A stretch of DNA of 64,000 bases from Tundrisphaera sp051175315 (GTDB lineage Bacteria; Planctomycetota; Planctomycetia; Isosphaerales; Isosphaeraceae). The stretch lies in the NCBI RefSeq assembly GCF_051175315.1, contig NZ_CP195100.1, forward strand, positions 4,836,001 through 4,900,000. The letters run 5' to 3'. Numbering within the stretch: the first letter of the stretch is position 1; each line of letters starts with the position of its first letter. The notes beneath the pieces are model-generated. The model saw only the letters and a list, made by a program, of their open reading frames with translations. It made no database searches and was not told the DNA's origin. The position numbers and the translations under genes were made by a program. This document shows positions 8,020 to 15,721 of the stretch, piece by piece.

Positions 8020-9579
8020 TCAGGCCGGGTCGGGGGCGGACCGCCGCCGGTCCAGGAGCAGGACGAGCGGGATCAGCGCCGCGGCGGCGACGCCGCACAT
8101 CAGGAGGGTGTCGAAGTCGGCGAGCGACTGCGCCTGCCGCTGCCGGAGGTCGTCCAGCGACTTCAGGGCGAGCGTCCGGGCGGCGACCGGGTCGCCCGCC
8201 GCCGGCCCGGGGAGGAGCCGGGCGGCCGTGCGCCGGAGCAGGTCGACCACGGCCGGGTCCAGGACGCCGAGGTGGGCCTCGGTCAGCCGGCTCAGGCGCG
8301 ATTGGAGGCCCCGCTCGCCGGCCACGGCGACCAGGCAGACCCCGAAACTCCCGCCCAGGTTGCGGAAGAAGTTGTAGACCGACGCGGCGTCGGCCCGCCG
8401 CCCGGGGTCGATCCCGCGGAGGGCGGCGGCGTTCACCGCGCTCAGGGTCAGGGTCATCCCGACGACGATCACCGCCCGGGGCCAGAGCACCTGGTCCGGC
8501 GCGATCAGGAGGTTGGCGGAGGAGAGCCACAGGGCGCCCCCGGCGATCGTCGCGAGCCCGGCGGCGGGCATCAGCCGGCCGCCCACCCCCCCGGCCGAGG
8601 CCGCCAGCGCCGGGACCAGCACGAGCAGGGCGAGGGCGGCCGGCGCGGCCAGCTCCGCGACGTTCCCCGCGGCGTAGCCCATCAGCCCGACGACCATCCG
8701 GGAGATCACGCTCAGCGACCCGATGTAGATGCCCGTGGTCGCGGCCCCCAGGGCGACGCAGGCGAGGAAGTGCCGGTCGCGCAGGAGGTCGAGCCGGAGG
8801 AGCGGGTCGGGGGCCCGCAGGGACCGGGCCGCGAACACCCCGAGCGCCGCCGCGGCGCCGGCCGACAGGGCGAGCACCGCCGGGGAGTCGGACCAGTCCC
8901 AGGCCTGCCCCTGGACCAGGACGACCTCCAGGCAGGCCAGCCCGGCGACCAGCAGGGCCGCGGCGATCCCGTCGAACCGGCCGGGGGCCGGGCGCCCGGG
9001 GGCGTCGTCCGGCAGCCAGCGGGAGCACACCGCCAGGGCGAGCACGCCGACCGGGACGCCGGCCAGGAACATCACGCGCCAGGAGGAGGCGTCGGTCAGC
9101 CACCCGCCGATCGCCGGGCCGAACGCCGGGCCGATCAGCAGGGCGATGCTGAAGGCGGCCGCGGGGTTCGGCCGCCCCGGCCTCGCCAGGTCCGCCAGGC
9201 TCGCCTGGGCCAGCGGCACGAGGATGCCGCCGAGCAGCCCCTGGAGCAGCCGCGCGGCGATCAGCGAGCCCAGGGAGTTGGCCATCCCGCACAGGGCCGT
9301 GGCCAGGATGAACCCGGCGATGCACCCGAGGCACGCCCCCCGTCGGCCGACCCGGTCGGCCAGGCGGGAGGCCAGGGGGGCCGCGACGACGCTGGCCGCC
9401 AGGTACGCGTTGACCACCCAGATCGCATCGCGCCGGGCCGCGCCGACCCCGCCGGCCACGTGGCGGGTGGAGGCGACCGGCAGGCTCACGGAGACCACCG
9501 CCAGGAGCGTCATCCCGGCCAGGGCGAGCACGGCCGCCATCCCCCTCCGGTCCGGCCCGCCCCCGGCCGGAGGGGTCAT
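8020..9579 (-). CDS. DHA2-type MFS multidrug efflux transporter (EmrB-like)
   Basis: A 519-residue major facilitator protein of the 14-helix DHA2 drug/proton antiporter group. It shows SRLADRVGRRGACL in the loop after helix 2 (motif A), ARLLQGLLGGILVPLAQASL in helix 4 (motif B) and SIALLIGPAFGPAIGGWL in helix 5 (motif C, the antiporter signature). The start at 9579 overlaps the stop of the upstream adaptor gene as ATGA, so the two subunits are translated together. With the HlyD-type adaptor it forms an EmrAB-like pump that moves hydrophobic compounds across both membranes, probably with a TolC-like outer-membrane channel that is not encoded here. The substrate is unknown, and no local regulator is seen. 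Confidence 0.9.
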   Translation of the reverse strand: MTPPAGGGPDRRGMAAVLALAGMTLLAVVSVSLPVASTRHVAGGVGAARRDAIWVVNAYLAASVVAAPLASRLADRVGRRGACLGCIAGFILATALCGMANSLGSLIAARLLQGLLGGILVPLAQASLADLARPGRPNPAAAFSIALLIGPAFGPAIGGWLTDASSWRVMFLAGVPVGVLALAVCSRWLPDDAPGRPAPGRFDGIAAALLVAGLACLEVVLVQGQAWDWSDSPAVLALSAGAAAALGVFAARSLRAPDPLLRLDLLRDRHFLACVALGAATTGIYIGSLSVISRMVVGLMGYAAGNVAELAAPAALALLVLVPALAASAGGVGGRLMPAAGLATIAGGALWLSSANLLIAPDQVLWPRAVIVVGMTLTLSAVNAAALRGIDPGRRADAASVYNFFRNLGGSFGVCLVAVAGERGLQSRLSRLTEAHLGVLDPAVVDLLRRTAARLLPGPAAGDPVAARTLALKSLDDLRQRQAQSLADFDTLLMCGVAAAALIPLVLLLDRRRSAPDPA

Positions 9580-11096
9580 CGATCCCGGCCCGACTGGAGC
9601 CGGGCCCCGGCGTCGGGCCCGGTGGGGGTCTCCCGCACCCGGACCGCCGGCACCACGGACAGCCCGGCGGCGAGCGGGGCCTCCGGCGAGTTCGGTTCGG
9701 CGAGGTCCACCCGGACGGTCAGCCGCTGGACCACCTTGACGAAGTTCCCGGTGGCGTTCTCGGCGGGCAGGACCGCCAGGGCCGCGCCGGTCCCGGGCGC
9801 GAACCCGCTCACCCGGCCCCGGAACACCCGGCCCGGGTAGGCGTCGACCCGGAGGTCCACGGGGTGGCCGATCCGGATGGCGTCCAGCTGGGTCTCCTTG
9901 AAGTGGCAGTCCACCCAAACCTCGACGAGCGACCGGACGGCCATCGTCTGCTGGCCGGCCACGACGTGGTTGCCGGGGTTGACCGCCCGGCCGGCGACCA
10001 CCCCGTCGATCTCGGCCCGGACCTCGCAGTAGCCCAGGTCCAGCTCGGCCAGGGCCAGCTCGCGGCGGGCCCGGGCGAGCCCGGCGCGGGCCTGCCGGAC
10101 GGCCGGGGCGTCGGGCACGATCCGGGCGAAGATCCGGTCGACGTCCCCGGCCGCGTCCTGCTTGCGGAACTCGGCCAGGAACTGGGACGGCGTGGCCTCG
10201 CCGCCGGCCAGGGGGAGGCCGACCTTGGCGATGGTCTGGATCAGGTCGGCCAGCGCCTGGCGGACCCCGGAGAAGGTCTGGTCGAGGTCGGCCGGGACCT
10301 CGGCCGGGTCGCCGGAGGGCGGGTCGGGCGGGAGCCCGAGCGAGGCGCGGGCGACGCGCACCTCCTCGGCCGCCTGGCGGACCTGGGCCTCGGCCACCCT
10401 GGACGCGCTGGTGGCCTGGTCGAACTCCTCGCGGGAGGCCGCGTTCCTCCGGAGCAGCTCCTCGGTGCGGGCGAGCCCGATCCGGGCGAGGTCGCGCGAT
10501 GCCTCCTTGCTCCGGAGGGCGGCCACGTCGGAGCGGAGGGAGGCCACCTGGTTGTTCACTCCCTCGATGGCCATCTGGAGCTTCCAGCGCTGGGCCCGGG
10601 CCAGGGCGAGGTCCCCCCGGACTCGGCTCTCGGCCGCCGCCAGGTCGGCCTCGGCCGTCTCCACGCCGGCCCGCTTCAGCTCGACCTGCTCCCGGTACGG
10701 CTCGCGGTCCAGCTCGATCAGGAGGTCACCCTTCCGGACCCGGGCGTTGTTGTCCACCAGCACCCGCGTGACCTGCCCGGCCACCCGGGGGGCGACGAGG
10801 GTGACGTGGCCATCCACGTAGGCATCGTCGGTCCTGACGGTGGAGAACCACTCGACGGCCCGGGGCCAGGCCCACCATGCCGCCGCGGCGCAGGCCAGGA
10901 GGCCGGCGGCCAGTCCGGCGGCGCGACCCCATTCCCGCCCGCTGGGGGGCGGGGCCGGGGACGCCGGCGACGCGAGCCCCGCCGATGCCGGCGCGTCCGG
11001 GGTGGTCGTTTCCTGGGCCGGCTGTGGTCGGGAGTCGTGGCTCAACCCTTCGGACTCGCGGGGGACCTGGAGCGTCGGGATGCCCGGGCGCCCCAT
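9576..11096 (-). CDS. HlyD/EmrA family periplasmic adaptor
   Basis: A 506-residue membrane-fusion protein. An N-terminal cytoplasmic tail rich in Pro and Ala is followed by one transmembrane helix (GLAAGLLACAAAAWWAW, residues about 60-77), then RTDDAYVDGHVTLVAPRVAG, the EmrA signature, and the first lipoyl half. A long coiled coil follows (about residues 135-250), then a beta-barrel with LGYCEVRAEIDGVVAGRAVN and VEVWVDCHFKETQL. It links the MFS pump encoded immediately downstream (ATGA overlap) to an outer-membrane channel. An insert within the hairpin region (near residues 245-320, with FLAEFRKQDAAGDVDRIF) is larger than in typical EmrA. The exact start is uncertain because no clear ribosome-binding site is seen at 11096. 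Confidence 0.88.
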   Translation of the reverse strand: MGRPGIPTLQVPRESEGLSHDSRPQPAQETTTPDAPASAGLASPASPAPPPSGREWGRAAGLAAGLLACAAAAWWAWPRAVEWFSTVRTDDAYVDGHVTLVAPRVAGQVTRVLVDNNARVRKGDLLIELDREPYREQVELKRAGVETAEADLAAAESRVRGDLALARAQRWKLQMAIEGVNNQVASLRSDVAALRSKEASRDLARIGLARTEELLRRNAASREEFDQATSASRVAEAQVRQAAEEVRVARASLGLPPDPPSGDPAEVPADLDQTFSGVRQALADLIQTIAKVGLPLAGGEATPSQFLAEFRKQDAAGDVDRIFARIVPDAPAVRQARAGLARARRELALAELDLGYCEVRAEIDGVVAGRAVNPGNHVVAGQQTMAVRSLVEVWVDCHFKETQLDAIRIGHPVDLRVDAYPGRVFRGRVSGFAPGTGAALAVLPAENATGNFVKVVQRLTVRVDLAEPNSPEAPLAAGLSVVPAVRVRETPTGPDAGARLQSGRDR

Positions 11097-11168
11097 CGTA
11101 CCCCGCGCCGGGCCTCCGTCCCAGGAGGGCCGGCGTGAATTCGCCGGTTGGCCTCGCGCCGCGCCGCG

Positions 11169-13973
11169 TCATGCCGCCCCGAACTGGCCGAACGGTGCCG
11201 GATCCAGGCCGTCGGGGCGGCCGGGGGAGGGGGGGCCGACGGCGGGGAGAAGGGCCGACGGGTCGGGCGGAGGTGGGCCCGCTTCCGGGCCGGGGCGGTG
11301 CTGGGTGGTCCGGTCTCGCCCCATCCTCTTGGAGTGGTACAGCGCCTCGTCGGCCCGATCCACGAGGGACCAGGGATCATCCCCGGCGACGCCCGAGGTC
11401 GCCACGCCGAGGCTGACCGTGACCGGGCGATAGGGCCAGGGCTGGGACTTCACCGCCCGGCGGATCCGCTCGGCCACCTCCATCGCGCCGCCCGCCCCGG
11501 TCCCCGGCAGCAGGATCACGAACTCCTCGCCGCCGTAGCGCGCCGCCAGGTCGCCGTGGCGCAACTCCCCGACGATGGTCGAGGCGACGGCCCGGAGGAC
11601 CCGGTCGCCGGCGGGGTGTCCGAAGGCGTCGTTGTATTGCTTGAACTGGTCGACGTCGGCCAGGAGGACCGACAGGGGCTCCCCCCGCGCCGAGGAGTTG
11701 GCATGGACCGCGGGGAGGGCGTTGTCGAAGTGGTGCCGGTTCTTCAGCCCGGTCAGGCCGTCGGTCGCGGCGACCTCGGCCAGGCGGTCGTTGGCGAGGG
11801 ACAGCTCGCGGCGCTGTTCCTCCAGCTCCCGGTTCAGCCCGGTGGCGATGCGGAGCTGCTCGGCGACCAGCCGCTGGCTCCGGCGCAGCTCCTCCTCGAC
11901 CATCAGGCGGGCGGCGAGGTCCATGCGATGTTCGATCTCGGTCATGACCGAGGCGGCCAGGGCGTCGAGGATCTCCAGGTCGACTTCCGACCACTGCCGG
12001 GGGGTGAAGTCGATCACGCAGAACGAGCCGAGCACGTTCCCGTCGGAGGTCGCCAGGGGCACCCCGGCGTAGGCGAGGACGCCCAATTCGGAGATCGCGA
12101 GGTTGCCGCTGACCCGGGGGTCGACCCGGGTGTCGGGGATCACCAGGGGGGCCGACGATCGGACGACCTCCCGGCAGATCGAGTGCGACAGGGGGGTCTG
12201 GCGGGCGGACGACCAGGGCTCCGGCAGCCCGCAGCTGCTCTTGAAGAACTGGCGGCGGTCGTCGACCAGCGACACCAGGGCCACCGGGGCCCGGAGGACC
12301 TTGCTGGCCAGGTGCACCAGCCGCTCGAACGCGTGCTCGACCTGGCTATCCAGCAGGCCCGTGCCCCGGAGGGCCGCCAGGCGGGCGGGGTCCAGCACCG
12401 GGTCGGGGAGGAGGGCCGGGGGCCGGGATTCCGGCCCGTCCGGCGGGGTCGGGGCGGCGGCCGGCGGCTCCTCCTCCGGCATGTCGTCCGCGATCAGGGC
12501 CAGGAAGACCGGGACGATGGCCGGGTCCAGGTGCGTCCCGGCCAGGGAGCGGAGGTGCTCCCGGGTGCGGGCGACGCTCCAGGCGGCGCGATACGGGCGG
12601 TCGTGGGTCAGGGCGTCCCAGATGTCCACAACAGCGAACACCCGGGCCGCCAGCGGGATCTCCTCCCCGGCCATCCCTCGCGGATAGCCCGTGCCGTCCC
12701 ACCTCTCGTGGTGGTAGCGGGGGATGTCCAGCGCGGGTCGGAGGAACTTGATGGGCGCGAGCATCATGGCGGCGAGGTCGGGATGCCAGCGCATGACCTC
12801 CCATTCGTCCTCGGACAGGCCCCCCTGCTTCAGGAGGATGGAGTCGGGGATCCCCATCTTGCCGATGTCGTGGAGCAGCGCCCCGCGGCGCACGTGGACC
12901 AGCTCGGATTCCGGCATGCCGATGGCCATGGCCAGGCGGAGGGTCAGGTCGGTGACGCGTCGGCTGTGCCCCTCGGTCTCGTGGTCGCGCAGGTCCAGCG
13001 CCCGGGCCCAGCCGGCGATCGTCTCATCGTAGGCCTCCTGCAACTCGGCGTGGAGGGCGGCGGCCCGGGCCTCGGCCCGCTTTCGGGGCGTGACGTCCTC
13101 GATCTGGGCGACGAAGTGGGCCGGCCGGCCGGCCAGGTCGCGCGCCGCCGAGACGCTGATCCGGGCCCAGACGATCTCGCCCCCCTTGCGGAGCAGGCGC
13201 TTCTCCCTCTGGAACGAGCCGATCTCGCCGGTTAGGGTCCTCCCCATCAGCGAGATGTCGGCCTCGCGGTCGTCGGGGTGGGTGATCGACTGGAAGGTCA
13301 GGTCCAGGAGCTCCTCCTCGGTGTAGCCGAGGATCTCGCAGAGGGCCGAGTTGACCCGCGCCCAGCGGCCCCCGGGGTCGGCCAGGGCCATGCCGATGGC
13401 GGAGGCCTCGAAGGCCCCCCGGAACAGCTCCTCGCCCAGGCGAAGTGCCTCTTCCATCCTCTTGCGTTCCGTGATGTCGGTGGAGATCCCGCAGAGCGCG
13501 TAGGGGATCCCGTCGGGGCCGATCAACGGGACCTTGACCGAGATGTAGGTGTGGATCCCGTCGGGATGCGGGGCGACCTCCTCGAGTTCGACGGGGCGGC
13601 CTCCCCGCAGGATCCTGATGTCGTTGTCCCGGAAGGCGTCGGCGACCTCGGCGGGGAAGATGTCGTGATCGGTCAGCCCCACGATCGACTCCTTCGTCAC
13701 CCCGAAGAGCTCGGCCCACCGCCGATTGATGAGCCGGTAGCGGCCCTGCGGATCCTTGAGATAGACGATCGCCTTGGAGCTGTCGACGATCGTCCTGAGG
13801 ATGTCCTCGCTCCGGCGGCGGGCCTCGTCGGCCGCCTCCGGCGATCCCCCCAGGGCGTACGGCGCCTGGATCGCGTACGAGGCTACGGCGCCGGGCAGGG
13901 CGTCCCCGGGAACGGCCCGGGCGATGCCGGCCTCGGCGGGTCGAATCGAGGCGGTCTGGGTCGGTATGACCAT
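11169..13973 (-). CDS. PAS-PAS-HD-GYP-GAF-GGDEF cyclic-di-GMP signalling protein
   Basis: A 934-residue soluble sensor with two PAS domains (about residues 54-170 and 178-302), an HD-GYP phosphodiesterase domain (about 310-500; GHSRRV, LLHDIGKMGIPDSIL, HHERWDGTGYPRGM all present), a GAF domain (about 545-700) and a GGDEF diguanylate cyclase (about 745-895). The cyclase has an intact active loop, RYGGEEFVILLPG, the metal-binding DVDQFKQYNDAFGH, and an allosteric I-site RHGD exactly five residues before GGEEF. Both synthesis and hydrolysis of c-di-GMP are thus possible in one chain, set by ligand or redox sensing in PAS/GAF. It has no transmembrane helix. It ends 72 bases upstream of the EmrA-like gene on the same strand, so a regulatory link to the pump is possible. 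Confidence 0.9.
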   Translation of the reverse strand: MVIPTQTASIRPAEAGIARAVPGDALPGAVASYAIQAPYALGGSPEAADEARRRSEDILRTIVDSSKAIVYLKDPQGRYRLINRRWAELFGVTKESIVGLTDHDIFPAEVADAFRDNDIRILRGGRPVELEEVAPHPDGIHTYISVKVPLIGPDGIPYALCGISTDITERKRMEEALRLGEELFRGAFEASAIGMALADPGGRWARVNSALCEILGYTEEELLDLTFQSITHPDDREADISLMGRTLTGEIGSFQREKRLLRKGGEIVWARISVSAARDLAGRPAHFVAQIEDVTPRKRAEARAAALHAELQEAYDETIAGWARALDLRDHETEGHSRRVTDLTLRLAMAIGMPESELVHVRRGALLHDIGKMGIPDSILLKQGGLSEDEWEVMRWHPDLAAMMLAPIKFLRPALDIPRYHHERWDGTGYPRGMAGEEIPLAARVFAVVDIWDALTHDRPYRAAWSVARTREHLRSLAGTHLDPAIVPVFLALIADDMPEEEPPAAAPTPPDGPESRPPALLPDPVLDPARLAALRGTGLLDSQVEHAFERLVHLASKVLRAPVALVSLVDDRRQFFKSSCGLPEPWSSARQTPLSHSICREVVRSSAPLVIPDTRVDPRVSGNLAISELGVLAYAGVPLATSDGNVLGSFCVIDFTPRQWSEVDLEILDALAASVMTEIEHRMDLAARLMVEEELRRSQRLVAEQLRIATGLNRELEEQRRELSLANDRLAEVAATDGLTGLKNRHHFDNALPAVHANSSARGEPLSVLLADVDQFKQYNDAFGHPAGDRVLRAVASTIVGELRHGDLAARYGGEEFVILLPGTGAGGAMEVAERIRRAVKSQPWPYRPVTVSLGVATSGVAGDDPWSLVDRADEALYHSKRMGRDRTTQHRPGPEAGPPPPDPSALLPAVGPPSPGRPDGLDPAPFGQFGAA

Positions 13974-14303
13974 CGGCGTGTCCGCATCCGAGTAGCTCGT
14001 CGTAGGTCAATGTCCGACGGCCCATGATGGATCCCGAGGGGTGGCACGTCGGCCCGGCCCAAGGTCGATCGTGCAGAATCCGCGGCCTCCCCGGCACTCG
14101 GCCAGGATCGATCCGCGGCGGTCGGGTTGGACACGGCACCCGGCACCCGGCGGCTCATCTTCGAGCACCACCCCTCACCCATCGTGAGTGTCTCGCACAC
14201 ACGAGCCTAGGTCACGTTTCCGCCGGTGGGGGACGCCCCGCGGATTCCGCCCCGCCGGCCGCCGCGGGTCCCCGATCCTCGGCCGGCCTTCCCGGCGCGC
14301 AAG
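13974..14303. other. Intergenic region upstream of the c-di-GMP gene
   Basis: About 330 bases lie between the start of the c-di-GMP protein gene (reading left) and the terminator of the PEP-CTERM gene. It should hold the promoter of the c-di-GMP gene. The overlapping open frames have skewed composition and no recognisable product. A short direct repeat (GGCACCC twice near 14135) is the only structure noted. Confidence 0.4.
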
Positions 14304-14332
14304 GCCGCCCCGGAGGCTCGCTCCGGGGCGGC
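14304..14332 (-). terminator. Hairpin terminator of the PEP-CTERM gene
   Basis: A perfect inverted repeat of 12 bases (14304-14315 and 14321-14332, arm GCCGCCCCGGAG) with a 5-base loop lies 33 bases beyond the stop of the minus-strand gene ending at 14365. No run of T follows, as is usual in this GC-rich genome. Confidence 0.75.
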
Positions 14333-14364
14333 GTGGGCGGCCGGTCGAACGGCGTCCGGGGCGA

Positions 14365-15312
14365 TCAGGCGGCCTTCGGCGCCCGCCGCCGGGCATAGCC
14401 CAAGAGGCCGAGGACGCCCACCCCCACCATCGCGATCGAGGCGGGCTCGGGGACGGCCTGGGAGAACGGCTGCCCGGTGAAGTTCGGGAGGTGGACTTCC
14501 GTCGTCTGCGTGAAGTTCTTCACGAACAGCGAGCCCTCCTGGGTGTTGAAGCTGGTCAGCGTCGCCTTCGGCGCCAGGACGGCCCCGTAGAAGTTCTGCG
14601 AGGCGGTGATGTTGGTGGCCGACGCGAAGTTGAAGATGATGTTGGAGCGATTCTCCTTGAACCCGTCCAGGAAGTTGCCCTGGTTGAAGTTCACGGTCGT
14701 GCCCAGGACGTTGATCACGAAGGTCGTGGCGTTGTTGGCGATGAGCTTGTAGCTCTGCGAGAGCTGGCTGCTGAACAGCGAGGCGTCGACGCTGAAGACG
14801 GCCACGTTGTTGGCGCCGGCCACGGCGTTGAAGATCACCGGCCCGGGCTGGTTGTTCGGGGCCAGCGTCACCGTGCTGTTGGTGCTCAGGCCGGCATAGT
14901 AGGACGAATAGTTGGCGATCTCGGCCGCGGCCTGGCTGACCAGCCCCGATGCGGTCGCGGCGTTGATCCCGATCGAACCGCCGCCGGAGATCCCGAACAC
15001 GTTGTTGGGGTTGGCGCTCAGCAGGGCGTTGCCGCCCTGGACCTTCAGGTCGTTCGGGTTCAGGTTGCCCGTGATCGTCCCGCCGACGACGAGCCCATAG
15101 CCCGGGGAGTTGGCCGGGAGCTTGAAGGCGAAGTTCGACGCGTTGGCCACGTTGACGTTGTTGACGATGGCCCGGCCTTCCACCTCGGACCCCGTGGTCA
15201 GGGTGCCGGTGACGACGAGGTTGTAGTCGTGGAGGAAGTCGGCGGAGGCGTGGGACTGGAGCGAGGCGGCGATGATGGCCGATGCGAGGACCCGGGAGAA
15301 AATCCGCTTCAT
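14365..15312 (-). CDS. Choice-of-anchor A family protein with PEP-CTERM sorting signal
   Basis: A 315-residue exported protein. Residues 1-24 form a Sec signal peptide ending in HASA. The body has the choice-of-anchor A features: an opening LHDYNLVVTGTLTTGSEVEG, GRAIVNNVNV, LVVGGTITGNLN, and FYGAVLAPKATLTSFNTQEG-type closing strands. The last residues are VPEPASIAMVGVGVLGLLGY plus an Arg cluster, a PEP-CTERM tripartite signal recognised by exosortase for surface sorting. It is rich in Asn and Ser, unlike its neighbours, as expected for a matrix or surface protein. No exosortase gene lies in the window. A strong hairpin follows the stop, and about 400 bases precede the start, so it appears monocistronic and separately controlled. 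Confidence 0.88.
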   Translation of the reverse strand: MKRIFSRVLASAIIAASLQSHASADFLHDYNLVVTGTLTTGSEVEGRAIVNNVNVANASNFAFKLPANSPGYGLVVGGTITGNLNPNDLKVQGGNALLSANPNNVFGISGGGSIGINAATASGLVSQAAAEIANYSSYYAGLSTNSTVTLAPNNQPGPVIFNAVAGANNVAVFSVDASLFSSQLSQSYKLIANNATTFVINVLGTTVNFNQGNFLDGFKENRSNIIFNFASATNITASQNFYGAVLAPKATLTSFNTQEGSLFVKNFTQTTEVHLPNFTGQPFSQAVPEPASIAMVGVGVLGLLGYARRRAPKAA

Positions 15313-15721
15313 CGAGTCTGAAACCCCTGAGGATGGCCCATCCTTGGCGGAGGCCGAGGATCTGACGGCGATCCTCCGGCGATCGGGATGCGATGGGACG
15401 CGTGCGGGGATCGCCGCGCGGCGACCCGGGCCGTGGCCGGCCCTCGACGCTCAGGTTTTCTACGTTGGCCGCGTGGATGGAGGGACGGATGATGTCGTTT
15501 TTCAACGGCCGGGATGGCTTTAATCAACCGGCCCACGCTCCGACTGGAGTGTGGTGCTTCTTATGGCATCGAATGCCATAATCGCCCAGGGGCCGCGGCC
15601 GCCGACCTGTCATCCTGTCCAGGAAATCGCGTTGACGGGCCGGGCCGGGTGTGATTGAGTGGCGGCCTCGGCCCAGGACGGGCCGGTCGAGAATCGCCGA
15701 TCGAGCCAGGGACCCGGCCGG
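15313..15721. other. Divergent intergenic region between PEP-CTERM gene and xseA
   Basis: This stretch of 409 bases lies between divergent genes and should hold both promoters. I see no gene in it. The AT-richer part at about 15440-15590 contains a perfect small palindrome, listed separately, and is the most likely control region. Confidence 0.5.
15561..15581. promoter_or_regulatory. Small palindrome, possible operator
   Basis: Perfect 9-base arms (TTATGGCAT and ATGCCATAA) around a 3-base centre in an AT-richer patch between divergent promoters, about 250 bases upstream of the PEP-CTERM gene start and 140 upstream of xseA. The short, AT-rich symmetric form fits a regulator-binding site better than a terminator. 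No regulator is known for it. Confidence 0.4.

Noticed and set aside
15561..15581. Small palindrome read as a terminator
   Set aside because: It lies between divergent starts, where no transcript should end, and is AT-rich with a 3-base centre.
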